From positions 3,092,001-3,156,000 of the forward strand of contig CM060171.1 in NCBI GenBank assembly GCA_030549775.1: a DNA stretch of 64,000 bases. The letters run 5' to 3'. The translations under genes and the position numbers were made by a program. Shown piece by piece: positions 35,702-47,300 of the stretch (positions within the stretch are counted from its first letter, which is position 1; each line of letters starts with the position of its first letter). Under the pieces are notes generated by a model. The model made no database searches, was not told the origin of the DNA, and worked only from the letters and a program-made list of their open reading frames with translations. This stretch comes from Tamarix chinensis. Lineage: Eukaryota; Streptophyta; Magnoliopsida; Caryophyllales; Tamaricaceae.

Positions 35702-36447
35702 CTTAATCTTGGTATTATAGGAAAATACCATAACACCTTAGCGGGCACCTTGTTCTTCTTGTATCGTGGTGCTTTGCATTCAAGATTAGGACAACTATCC
35801 AAAGATGCATTGTCATTGCGATATAAAATACAATCATTAGGGCATGCATGTATCTTCTCATAACTCATGCCCATAGAGGATATAATCTTCTTCGCTTCAT
35901 ATGTACGATCGGGCAGAACGTTATCATTAGGAAGCATATCCTTCACAAGTGAAAATAATTTTGTGAAACTCTTATCACTCCATCCGTTACATGCCTTTAA
36001 GTTGTACAACCTTAAAGTAGCGGATAATCGCGTAAACGTCTTACAATCACCGTACAAAGGTTTCTCCGAGTCATTCAATAACTTCTCAAAAATTTTTGGA
36101 CAATCCCGAACACTTTCCTCAACCTTTTGAGTCATCTCTTCTAACGAATGTCCCTCATAGTTATCAAATGATGATCCACTACTATCCCTCCTAACATCGT
36201 CATTTTCATATTTAGACTCTGTTTCCCCATGCCATATCCAACAAGTGTAACTTGTATCAATTCCATACACAAATAAATGATCTCTCAAATCATTAGCGTT
36301 GACACGCTGAATATAAGCACACTTCAAACAAGGACAGACTATTCTACTAGAGTCCCGAGCATGTTCAACTGCAAACTTGATGAAAAACTCCACTCCTTCG
36401 TTATATTCTCTAGACAGACGATTTGCAGACAACAATTTCCGATCCAT
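35656..36447 (-). pseudogene. CACTA TNP2 transposase, N-terminal part
   Basis: About 264 codons from the ATG at 36447 (MDRKLLSANRLSREY). The first 90 residues match the Transpos_assoc module, with cysteines in SRIVCPCLKCAYIQ and HLFVYGID. The transposase then begins with KLFSLVKDMLPNDNVLPD, YEAKKIISSMGMSYEKIHACPNDC and PNLECKAPRYKK. It ends at FNDIEDAKNLRWH, where the LTR element was inserted; the same residues are repeated at the start of the downstream part (28561-28606). Apart from the insertion this portion has no stop. Confidence 0.88.
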
Positions 36448-36570
36448 AGTTTTTGAATCTAGATATATCCCACATCAAAGTAATTATTAAAAATCAATTG
36501 AATTATAAGTTTAATAATTCTCAAATCACTCTTGCTTAGAAAGAATTAATCTCAAATGTATCATACTATT

Positions 36571-36571
36571 T

Positions 36572-36611
<40 letters not shown>
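36571..36611. repeat. AT dinucleotide microsatellite
   Basis: An uninterrupted TA repeat of about 20 units in the non-coding 5' part of the CACTA element; a shorter TA tract with CATA units follows at 36687-36710. Confidence 0.9.
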
Positions 36612-36612
<1 letters not shown>

Positions 36613-36910
36613 GAATCATGCTAACAAGTTTTCAAAGTTATATTAATGCTGATCAATGAAACTCCTCATACTTACAAAGAGTTCATATATATATATATAC
36701 ATACATACATACGTACGTAGCAAAACATTGTACAATTAATAGTTCAAATTACAAAAGATATACAAACTACAGGATTTAAGCAATAGCAGCACTATATACA
36801 TCAAAATGTTGCTACAACTCAAATACCTAAAAAACGAAAAACTCATATCCCTAAAACTAAATCCCCTGACAGCCTCGTCGAGCCTGACTAAAACCTATAA
36901 CTCTGAAAGT

Positions 36911-37330
36911 CTACTCATCACGATATATCATTTGATCCTTGACATCATCGCAGGAGAGTCTATTTACGGATACTCTAGGGTAACCGAGGTGGATACTCCG
37001 AGGCAAGCTATGACGATACCTCCACTCATCATCGATGACCATCAGTTCTCTCGATATCCTATCATACTCTTTAGCAAACAGCTCACCCTCAATAAATCTC
37101 GGGTGTGGTGCATCAGTGTGGTAGACAAACCACTGCAAAAAAGTAGACGTAGCCGATGCCCATGGCTCTATCTGAGGTAGGGTCAACAGAAGGTGATAAG
37201 ATCTGAAATGGAAGGGGTGATAGGATGAGCCACTCGTGTACAAATGACATAGCTCGTCATATAACCATATCACATGAGTCCGTACATCTGTATGTGGCGC
37301 CATATGAAAATATAGTGGAGGGTATGTCAT
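36911..37330 (-). CDS. Unrecognised 139-codon ORF inside the CACTA element
   Basis: Open frame MTYPPLYFHMAPHTD... ending VKDQMIYRDE, placed about 460 bases upstream of the TNP2 start in the same orientation. It is rich in H, Y, W and R, with SGSSYHPFHFRSYHLLLTLP and FLQWFVYHTDAPHPRFIEGEL. I recognise no domain and see no signal peptide or membrane segment. A good splice acceptor (TTCTCGTTTGTAG) lies just before the first ATG, so it may be an internal exon of a longer CACTA or captured gene. Composition is more balanced than the surrounding AT-rich DNA, which supports coding. Function unknown. Confidence 0.4.
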   Translation of the reverse strand: MTYPPLYFHMAPHTDVRTHVIWLYDELCHLYTSGSSYHPFHFRSYHLLLTLPQIEPWASATSTFLQWFVYHTDAPHPRFIEGELFAKEYDRISRELMVIDDEWRYRHSLPRSIHLGYPRVSVNRLSCDDVKDQMIYRDE

Positions 37331-37808
37331 CTCACTACCTACAAACGAGAACCACTAAATCTTATCATCAAGGTTGTTCTCGAAAGGATCTAAATTACAG
37401 AGTATGTAAACTGATCTTCAACTAGCTAGACAAATCATAAATATATTCTACCAGATCATAACCAACTATGTAAACCTAACAACATCAAACTATTTAAAAT
37501 AAGGACATAATCTTTAGTTATATATTTAACAAACTGGCTAAACATCAAACTATCATCAAATCATTCAAGCTACGCATAGTAAAATCAAGTAGATATTAAT
37601 AAGATAATATATATATACATATATAGTACAACCTAATAATTCCTATATGATTATTATTATTATTATTATACACAATTATTCATCTCTATTTAATTTTTAT
37701 CACAACACCGATGCCTAACCAACCTCCTCAACTTTTCCCCATGCACAATACCCTTATCCTTAGGATTTTTCCCTATAGCCCTAGTTTATATTTAGTATAA
37801 TAAACGAT

Positions 37809-38004
37809 AAACCCTAACCCTAACCCTAACCCTAACCCTCCCCCTCCCCCTAACCCTAACCCTAACAATAATTAACCCTAATAAATTATAATAAAAACTA
37901 ACACTAAACCTCATAAGATAATGATCCTAAACTTATAGCTACCCCTAACCCTAACCCTAACCCTAACACTAACCCTCCCCCTAACCCCAACCCTAACCCT
38001 AACC
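37809..38004. repeat. Interstitial telomere-like CCCTAA repeats
   Basis: Two short tracts, 37809-37866 and 37941-38004, of mostly perfect CCCTAA hexamers with CCCTCC and CCCCTAA variants. Nearly all units are hexamers (TTAGGG type), whereas most plants have TTTAGGG heptamers. They lie in the 5' non-coding part of the CACTA element, not at a chromosome end. Confidence 0.9.
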
Positions 38005-38768
38005 ATAATTATTTTAGATTATATATACACATCTTATATATAAATATATTATAAATATATATACATATAATAGAACACATATAAACACACATTTTACGGA
38101 ATATAAATACACATCTTACAAAATAGATATTAAAAAAAGCATATAAATACACATGATCTGCATAATAATGTGAGTGCTAAAAAAATATATATACACACCT
38201 TAATTTTATACTTAGAACGTACATATCTTATGATAATAATATATATTTTAGGCTTGTGGATTCTCTTAAAATAATAATACATATTTTTATAAAATATATT
38301 ATAAACACACACATATATATATGTAAATTAAGGTCTCGACCACAATAAAAAAAGGACAGCAAAATTTTTCACCAACACATCAAACAACAAACCGCAAGTT
38401 TACAATAACAAACAAACACAACCTCTTCGGTGCACCATGCATGCATTTATATATATATACATATCAGTAGAGACAAATTAAGCAATGAGGGAAGAACAAA
38501 CACATACGTAAAGGGAGCGACGATGTGCAAGTTGAGAACGGCAACGACAAAGGTACAAATGCTGGCTACGTTCGCAAGAATGACACCACGCACATGGAAA
38601 GCCAACAATGGCAGAGGGGTGGTGGAGAGATAGTGGTGCGACGGTTTCCCTTAATTCTGAGGAGCCGGAGCGGTGGTGCAAGGGTTTGCAAGAGAAAGAT
38701 AGTACGAGAGGGAAGCGGCAGAGTCTGAAATTTTTGGCACGAAACAGAACAGAACTAAATAAAAGGAA

Positions 38769-39044
38769 GTTTTAATAACAGTTCTTACAGGAACTGTTAT
38801 TAAAACGTGTGCCAATTTTGACAACGGTTCTTGTTTGAACCGTTATTAAATCATGTTTTAATAACGGTTTTATGTCAACTGTTATTAAAATGCCCGTGCA
38901 AAATTTCACCTTGCACTTTTAATAACGGTTATTACCTACAACCGTTATTAAAACTTCCTGTGCATTAATTTTCACGCATTTAACGGTGGTTTTCAAACCA
39001 CCTTTATTAATGTCCCATTATTATTTCCTATTTCCGTAGTAGTG
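38769..39044 (-). repeat. CACTA 5' terminus with subterminal palindrome array
   Basis: The terminus is 39044 (element sense CACTACTACGG). Inward there are at least five hairpins built from TTTTAATAACGGTT and its complement: 38769-38806 (perfect 16-bp arms, AACAGTTC variant), 38823-38844, 38854-38889, 38918-38953 and a GGTGGT/ACCACC version at 38980-39009. Subterminal repeats of this sort are where the TNPA-type protein binds in En/Spm. Confidence 0.85.
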
Positions 39045-40290
39045 ACTGGTCAGCGAAACCCATCGACCGATTTTAAAACTGATCGACTGGTCTCGGCTAG
39101 ATTTGCTTTTCTCGCCTATTTTCTTCCCAAATGCAATGTTTGAATTTTCTTATGCTTGGATAATAATCTAGTATGTTGATAGCTATGAAATTATCTGGAT
39201 TGATGAAGTTAAATAATACATTAAAGATAATAAAAAGAAATTATTCAAGGTTTGACCTTAGTGTAGCATCGTGACCCTCTTTTTTTTAACACAACATGAA
39301 TAGATAATCAAATGACTAAGAATGGATTTTTCTAACGTTTATTACTGATGTAATGGATAAAAATGATGGATGACAGACTTCTGGTAACTTATATCATCGT
39401 CCTAAAATGAGAACCCTTTAAGTGAAATGACTTAGCAAAGATAAAAAAAAATAATATAAATATATAGGATGACCTTGAATTAACCTTACCTATGATTAGT
39501 AATTTTTACTTAGCTAATGAAATAAATAAATAAGTAGTTGTGAATTAGGATTGAACTCTAGCTGACCTATAATCAGACCTTTACCTTGGCCTTAAAATTT
39601 TAATTGAAACATCTGTAAATAAATGGATAAGTCTGTGATTGAATAATAAACTATAACTTTAACCTTGCCGTGATCAAGAGCTGAACGAGGAAATAAATAG
39701 AAAGTTAATGGTTAACCTGAACTATTATGGATGATATTAACATTAAACAATAATAAAGTCCAAACTTGAAAACAAGGCCCGTCACAAAATGAATACGCAA
39801 TCGGCTTCATGCACGTAAAAAAACATAGTTGTCTGGAATTCCGCAGCCAACATGAGTAACAACAGAAACAGCTACAAATGCCAGTGATTCTCCAATATTA
39901 ATAATGCTGCTTCGTTATGCAAACTGCTCTTGACATCAATGTTGCCTACCTGCCTAACAGTCTAGTGACCTAGCCTAACAAACCAGTAGGAAATCAAACG
40001 AGAAACTAACTAAAGCCTCCTTTCGGAACAAAACATCTCATCCTAAACGGTCAAACTGTTCATACTCCATTAATGTCTCAGTAATAAGCATGTGTATTCA
40101 CTCGGACCTCATGTATAAAATAAGCAAAGATGAGGCTGCATTCAGTTGGATAGGACTACAATATGTGACAAGAAAAAGAAAGAGAGAGGACCAACTGTCT
40201 ATTCTCCTATTCCATTCCTGCTTTCCTAAAATTGAACTACACTGTGATCTCATTAGTATTGATCTAGTCTGATTAGTGTAGTTGACAATT
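39045..40290. other. Intergenic DNA, no gene seen
   Basis: AT-rich sequence beyond the CACTA terminus. The part at 39045-39120 is relatively GC-rich (CGACTGGTCTCGGCTAG). ORFs here are short and unremarkable. Fragments near 39280-39780 resemble LTR-type non-coding DNA but show no ends. Confidence 0.5.
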
Positions 40291-40985
40291 AAATTAACTT
40301 ATTGTTCTTATTATTATATAATAATAATAACATTATTATTAATATTAATAATAAATAGTATTATTATAATAGTAAATAATAATGACTAATTAATATTATT
40401 ATGTGTTATTTTAATTTATATTAATAGTAATATTTATACAAATAATGATTTTTATATTAATCTTAATATTCATGCAAATATTATTATAATATATAATAAT
40501 ATTATTGTTATAATTAATACTATTAATATTACAAGAATTATTATTATTATATATATAATTATTATATATGACAATGATAATAATAATATTATGAATAATA
40601 ATATAATTTATTTTTGATGAAATTATTATTATTATTATAAAATTAAATTAATTAATATTATAATTATAAATAATAATATTACTTATCAAATATTATTAAT
40701 ATATATAATTACTAATATTATTATAAATAAAAAAGGTAAGCATAATAATATTAAATATTATAATATTAATATTAATAAAATAATTTATTATTATCATAAA
40801 TATTTTTAATCTAATTATTATTATATGTATCGATAATTATAATTATATATTAATTACAATAATAATAATAATAATAATAATAATATAATAATAATAATAA
40901 TAATAATTAAAATTAAACTTATAATAATAATATCTATAATAATTATAATAGAGATAACAATAATTATTATTTATTTTTATTTTTG
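40290..40985. repeat. AT-only trinucleotide-rich tract (AAT/ATT)
   Basis: About 700 bases made almost entirely of A and T, dominated by AAT/ATT repeats, with purer runs near 40858-40920. Peptides from it are only N, I, Y and K runs. It lies about 500 bases upstream of the candidate host gene. Confidence 0.85.
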
Positions 40986-41429
40986 TGACACGGGAATAAA
41001 ATAAATTGAACATGAACCTTTGCTGTCTTTTTTTCATGTTTATATTCTATATAGATCTCCCACCTATTTCCAACGGTCACACCTCATTGTTTCCTAACCA
41101 TCGATCACTAACTTAAAAAAACGCGGACCCTCCGATCGAAATTATCATCATGATAAATGAAAATCAGGTTGCAACGCTTAATCCAAACCGGCCTTTAAAG
41201 AAAAAAAAAAGAAAGAAAAAAGGTAAATCAAGCCACCAACAATCGCGACTCCCGCCTCTTTACGAACGAATCGCGCTTAATCTTACACCGTCCGATCATA
41301 AGGGATAAAAAACACGACCTTTAACTTCGACGATCATTCGATCAAAATAAACCAATGTTGCCTTTTATGTTCGGACTGAAGAATCGCGACTACATGCGTA
41401 TACACGTTTAAATCTAATACCCTGCAGCC

Positions 41430-41437
41430 TATATATT
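41430..41437 (+). promoter_or_regulatory. TATA box of the 41493 gene
   Basis: TATATATT lies 56-63 bases upstream of the first ATG in a region of higher GC than its surroundings. A transcription start near 41460 (in CTCCATTCTGAATCACC) would leave a leader of about 30 bases, which is short but acceptable. Confidence 0.6.
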
Positions 41438-41492
41438 CGACTGTCTCCATTCTGAATCACCAACACGCAAATCATAAAAAATCAGAATCAAA

Positions 41493-42113
41493 ATGTTTTC
41501 TATTATCCTCTTCTCTCTGCCCTTGTTCTTCATGGCATCTGCTGGACACGATCAGCATTCGGAAGGTTCGGGACACGATTCAAATGCTCAACAACATAGT
41601 AGCCACAGTGGGACAGAATCCTCACAGACTTCCAGCAGTGCTTCCAATCACGAACAAGGATCGCAGGGGTCACATGACTCTGTGAGTTCGGCTACAGAAT
41701 TGACGCAATCTGTACGCGAAAACGCGGACGGCGAGTCTCCTCAAAATTTTGATGCCACCGCCAATGATGATGGAAACAGAAGAGAGGCGTCACCCGTGGA
41801 TCGACAGGAGTCACCAGAGATGGAGATTGGTCATGACAGTCCCAGAGAGCCCGACGCCGGTGCAAAAGACGGAAGCCAAGCAGCCGCAGCGAGCGCCAAT
41901 CAGCAGGAGGAGCAGCCCCATACCCAGGTAGAGGACGGTTCTAAGCAGTCTGCCCCCACCGCGACGCCCGCTAATATTACCGGGGAGCAGGAGGCTACCG
42001 AAGAAACTACTCAAGAACCAACTCAAAGCAAGACGGAGGAAGGAAGAAACTTCCGTCTTAAGATCGATCTCAACAAACCGCCGCCGGAAGTAGACGTGCT
42101 CTGGGAAGACTAA
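41493..42113 (+). CDS. Candidate host gene: 206-aa low-complexity protein with C-terminal DLNxxP motif
   Basis: Single open frame of 206 codons with roughly half GC, unlike its AT-rich surroundings, and with a TATA box and plausible 3' end. Residues 1-17 are hydrophobic (MFSIILFSLPLFF) and look like a signal peptide. Residues 18-185 are rich in S, Q, E, H and A, probably disordered. The C-terminus reads RLKIDLNKPPPEVDVLWED; DLNKPP at about 192-197 fits the DLNxxP form of the EAR repression motif, which recruits TOPLESS-type co-repressors in nuclear proteins. A second ATG (codon 14, MASAGHD) in good plant context (ATGGC) would remove the signal-like segment. I do not recognise the family, so repression is an inference from the motif. 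No TE domain is present. Confidence 0.72.
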   Translation: MFSIILFSLPLFFMASAGHDQHSEGSGHDSNAQQHSSHSGTESSQTSSSASNHEQGSQGSHDSVSSATELTQSVRENADGESPQNFDATANDDGNRREASPVDRQESPEMEIGHDSPREPDAGAKDGSQAAAASANQQEEQPHTQVEDGSKQSAPTATPANITGEQEATEETTQEPTQSKTEEGRNFRLKIDLNKPPPEVDVLWED

Positions 42114-42440
42114 GTATTGGTCGGAAGATAGCGTAAGAACCTGGATTCGATCGTATTTTGTTTCATCATCAACGACAACACACGTTAAGTGCATGGTTCT
42201 GTAGCCTTCACTCAATTTATGCTTCGAAGGAATTGCGGGTGTTCATGGTTCAGTACTTTGTTTCTTATTGGAATTTTGTTGGATTTATGATTTGCTAGAT
42301 TTCGAAACAAGCTATGCTTGCATTATTATTTTATAAAGCTTTTGTGTGTGTGTTTTTCATGAGGATCTTCAAGATAAGAGAAATATAAAATAATTTTCTT
42401 TTGTATTTGTTATGACAAATGAACTAATAAATGAAATGAT
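42114..42440 (+). terminator. Probable 3' UTR and polyadenylation region
   Basis: T-rich sequence with TTTTGTGTGTGTG near 42340-42352 and AATAAA at 42426-42431 follows the stop codon. Plant poly(A) signals are loose, so the exact cleavage site cannot be set. Confidence 0.4.
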
Positions 42441-43088
42441 AGGGAATGGTAAATATTATTTAAACTATAAGCAAATATATAAATAAAAAAGGACATATAC
42501 AAATATAAATTAAAATAATAATGTAGTATCTAAATAACTTTTTAACCATCTATAATGGAAAACGAATTCAACAAAATAAATTTTTTTTGAAAGAACGGGC
42601 TGATTTAAATAAAGTAGGAAAATATATTTTATATACTAAAAAAATTTTAAAAAAATAATGAATTCATTTTTGGACAATGGAAGTAGGGAAGTGAAAGAAG
42701 AAAGAAATTTGAGAAAAAAGGATAGGAAGAATGGTAGAATAGTTTTTGTAAACAATTTCCTTAATACAAGTGGAGTAAATTAATTGTTGAATGGATAGTT
42801 ACGTATATGATATTTGACTATAAGATTTTGATATAGTTATAATTTACTAGTAAGAGGGGTTGATGATAGTTCACTTAATTATGCAGTATGGATTTTGCTC
42901 ATGCTGTTTTTTCCTCTCTATTTTGCTTTCGTTTTGATAAATAAAATTACAATATTCAGTTTCTAGGAACCTTAATTCTACTAATTGGATATTTTTTCAG
43001 GTTCATGTACGCTAAATCGAACCCCTATCCTACCCTATTGAGATCCTATCTTATGTCCCCCCTTATCCCTAGCATTTCTCTCTCCTGT
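42441..43088. other. AT-rich intergenic, passing into outer LTR remnant
   Basis: No gene is supported. The last about 80 bases before 43089 are CT-rich and continue at 44301 after the inserted solo LTR, so an outer LTR begins somewhere in this stretch; its start was not located. Confidence 0.45.
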
Positions 43089-44300
43089 TGACACGTTCTA
43101 ACCCACAAGCACACGGGATCGGAGTAGCAGTCAAGGCCGGTCTTACAATAATTAGTGAATAACCACTAAAACAATGATGGAACTTAGCTATGTCTAGACT
43201 ATAAAATGATAAGAAGTGAGAAATTGTAGGCTAAAATAACTAACTAAGCTAAAAATAAAGGAAAATAACACTCAAGTGACTTAAGTAAATAGAAAAGCTA
43301 AGGTTTCAATTCATTGGCCCCGATCCTCCATGTAATTGAACACTACATCACAAATTGATTCAACAATCCTAATCAATCGTGCCAATAAGGATAGAAAGTG
43401 TTGCGCTTTCTCAAGCCACAAACACCCTATTACATCTCTATGGCCCTAACTATCTCTAGCTTAGGGTCTAATGGAGTGTAATGCTGTAAAGTGCACTAAG
43501 TTTCCTCCTTTATTATTGTAGAGGTCAAATCCACCATCTCTCAACCTATAATTTAATCTCTATTTGTGCTATTGGGTCTAATACCAAATTATCTCTCGAT
43601 CGCACTAGTATTTTCTAGACCGAAAATCGGCACCCGACCAAAGTTCGTCACTCCTTCAATCAATCAACAACTTAACATAAGGATTATGAATTAAATAATC
43701 TCTAGTTTACAAGAAAATTCTTGAGGAATTGGGGAAGAGGATGGAGTAGAGAGAGGAGAGAGGGAGTGGAGGCTACTCAGATAAAAAATAAGAATGAGAG
43801 TCTAAATACTACAGCCTCTCAAATCCCTAGGGTGTTTGATAAACACGGGCTTCACGTGTCAACTTTGACAATGCTGGGTAGAACTCCAATTGAGGTAATT
43901 TTGTATGCGTTAGAAAGCTATTAAAAAGATATAAAACTTTGATATTGAAAGATTCTCCAAATTCAGATCTAATACTGGTATAAATTCCACTTTTTTCATG
44001 CCCGCATACTTTGGATATGCATTCTTACTTTCATTTTATTCCGTAATTTGCATTTTAACTCTAAATTTCTTTCTGCTTTAAATTTTGCTCCTCTTTACTC
44101 CTCTTTTCTCCTTTTTGCTCCTTTCTTCTACCTTTAACATTATTCCTGGTTCCATCCTTCATGCTTGTTTGTTCCTTGAGATCCTACAAATTTTCACAAC
44201 ACAAAGGCAGTAACAAGAATAAAAGGGAGAATTCCAACTAAAATTTGAGGTAAAAAATTATATAAACCTTAGGAATAAGATGCAAAAGTCAAACTTATCA
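43089..44300 (-). repeat. Solo LTR, about 1.2 kb, Athila/Tat-like
   Basis: It starts TGACACGTTC and ends CTTATCA, with flanks CCTGT (43084-43088) and CCTGC (44301-44305), a target duplication with one difference. In the minus sense it begins TGATAAGTTTGAC. The motif GGGATCGGAGTAGCAG near one end resembles the start region of the other Athila-like LTRs. No internal sequence is present. Open frames inside show no domain. Confidence 0.72.
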
Positions 44301-47300
44301 CCTGCATGCCCGCTCTTCTCCATACCTCTACCTCCCATGTTCTCCTCACCTTTGTTTTCTTGTTTGTCACACGTCATCACCCATATAAGCCTCCCCTCCT
44401 TTGGTTTTGTTGTTTTCATTCATCCCAATCAATAACCTTCTTTCCTCTTCTGCTTCTCCATTCTTCATGTCTCTATTTTTTGTTTGAACTAGTACCACCC
44501 ACCACCATCAACCATCACTACAATGGCTTGTCTTATGCTATCTTTTCCTATCCGTCTATGCGTGAACTCCTGCCTTTGCCTTCCCTTCCTGGAGTGAGTT
44601 CTGAGTTTCATTAGGGTATGTGACCTTGTCAAATTATACATTAATACCATGTTAAGTGTTCCATAATTATCATTAAATGTCGTAACTAGGGTCAAAATAT
44701 AGCGTGCTTGTACACAAGATTGATTAGGGTTAATATATTATGATTATTACCTTACATGTGAAATCATGATATAAACTTGGGCATATATGTTAGATGGAAT
44801 ATATGACATGTTAGAGATGTATTATTAGGGTTTGTACACCTAAGTTGCTTAATGCATTTATAATGGAAAATATAGTCAATTATTAAATCTTAGAAGTTTC
44901 CCACATACTTAAATATCGTAAATCATTGTATTTTAACCTTTTCATATCAAATTCTCATCATAATAATGTTTGGTACAAAATTAGATAATAATGGTCAAAT
45001 TTGGGTTTTGAGGGCATTATGGTCATTTTCAACTTAATGCACTTAATGTGAATAATTGGACAATATGGAAATGAAATTATTGTATAATATGTGATGTCTA
45101 TGATCATCTCATAAAATATGAATAAGTAAAATGGAAGACCTTGAGTTTGGGAATGGTTGCTCATTATGGTAAACTACCCTAGGGATGAGGTAGGAGCCTT
45201 TGGTTTGTTGGTGTGTAATTGTGCCCCAGTAAGACCTTGGTATAATTTATTATTGACTTACATGTCCTACATTGGGTATTGATACATAAGGATTATATGT
45301 CCTAGTGTAATTACCCATTGCCAAAAACCTTAATTATAACTGATAATTATGTGTATTAGTTGTAATAACTATTTTAGAATATTTGATAATAAATATATTT
45401 GTTAATATGTATAATATTATTACGACTTATTAGTTATAAAATTTAATTAGGTTAAAATCTACTAGCGAGTGCTCTTTAATTTTTAAACCTAGGTTGGGTC
45501 ATAACTGGTGTCCATTTTGTCAAATAATTCTAATTATAGTAATTGCATAATTTTATCAAGATATTTTACTCCAGTTCTTTACCTTAATAATTTACTCCTA
45601 CCTTATGCTAGATTTTCTTACCTCACCCTACTCCCTCTACCTCGGCACAACCATCCTCCATGCCACCCATGAACCACACGCCTCCATTTACTAAGCTTGA
45701 TTTCCTCCCTATGTTTTGCTCAACCTTCTCCCTCATGCCACTATCCATTTAACTCCCTCCTCCCTCGCATTTTTTGGTGCTGTATGTTAACCACCCAAGA
45801 AGCCCATACCCCCTCTTTCCCCAAGCTCCCTCAAGTAAGAAGAAGCTCCATCATTCGCCATTTCATCGTTGCATTTTTCACAATTTTTACCCACCATTGA
45901 CAAATTCCTCCAAACATCACCTCCTTGCTATACCCTTCATTGCTAAACCCACCAAAACTACCCCCAGACTACATATAAAATTACCAAAACTCCCATGCCC
46001 TTTTGGTAAAATCACTAAAACCCTCCCTTTGGCTTTAGCCAAAATAGCCAAAACCACCCACCTTGCTGCACCTAAACCCACCAAACCATTCCTCCTTAGA
46101 TTCAGCTAAAAGCATTAAAACTATGCCCCCTACACTGACCATTTCTTCCATTTTTTCCTTCCCTCATTCGATAGCTTCCATTGGTTCTTCCTCCCTTTGG
46201 TCTGTGAGTTCCATTGTGGTAGTGTTGTTCTTTGTTTAGTTGTTTCATTGTTTTGAGTTGGTTTAATTAGTTTTAGGTTATTATGTGATATATTAAATAT
46301 TAATACATGTTTTATTCTGTGTTAATGTCTTAGGTAATCTTTGAGAATATCGTAGAAGGTGGTCTTTTATATTTTGTGTAATCTTGGATTTAGGTAAATT
46401 CAATTACTCATAGGATGGATGATATGCATGATTATTGATAATTAAGTTGTATGCATAGCAATATATCAAATGGTTTGCATATGCATGTCTAAGATTTTGT
46501 TAAGGAGTCCAATATTATCATGCTATGATTCAAATACCATGGAATATGCCTCTTCAATGCTCATGCATAGAACTAGGGTTACGATAATTTACATGGACAC
46601 GTATATGGATGATTAGGGTTTTTTCACATGGCATAGGGTTAGAGATATGGTCCTATATGTACTATGTTGATAATATGCCTATTTAAATGATTTATCATTA
46701 TTTAAATGTGCATGTGTATGTTGCATGAAAGCTATGGAATGTGATAGTTGCATGATTAGTGTTTTGGTGGACGCAACCCACTAAATGCATGAAAAGTGAA
46801 AAATACAGTTAATTGCCAAAATGCAAAGATTACTTACGAGATAAAATAATTTGAAATATTTCCTTGTTGCTTACTCATGAAAAATCTTTCATAATGATAA
46901 TATTTGATACAAAAAATGAATAAAATGTGGAAACTAAGGTTTTAAAGGGTATTTCAGTAATTTTGACCTAATATATCATTTGCAAATAAATGAATGCTAG
47001 GATGCCTTAGCCTTTTGATAGGTTGACTGTAGCTTTAACTTGGCTTGACATAGACCTATGACCTTAAAGTTTATCTAAATAATTGGAAATAATGGAAAAA
47101 ATGGTTAAGTATGGAAAATGAAAATTTCTATATTGTATGTGACTTATGTGATCACCTCATAAAATATTAATACTTAAAGTGAAAGGGCTCGAGTTGGGAA
47201 TGATTTCTCTCTGAGGGGTCGCTACCTTAGAGGTGAGGTGTTAGCCCTCATTTTTGGGTAATTGTTATGCCGTTGTGCCCCTAGTTAAGGTCTCACTCTA

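Larger units (their letters stand above)
24560..39044 (-). mobile_element. CACTA (En/Spm) transposon with nested LTR element
   Basis: A cut-and-paste DNA transposon on the minus strand. Its 5' terminus is visible at 39044 (element sense CACTACTACGGAAATAGG), preceded in element-internal sequence by an array of palindromes (38769-39009). Coding order is TNP2-like transposase, DUF4218 and DUF4216 segments, then a Ptta/En/Spm (PF03004-like) gene. The 3' terminus was not found, so the left boundary is only where coding similarity stops. The TNP2 gene is split by an LTR element (28604-35655). Telomere-like repeats and an AT microsatellite lie in the 5' non-coding part. Confidence 0.85.

Noticed and set aside
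40843..41037. Y/N/I-rich 64-codon frame
   Set aside because: It is a translation of ATT/AAT microsatellite sequence.
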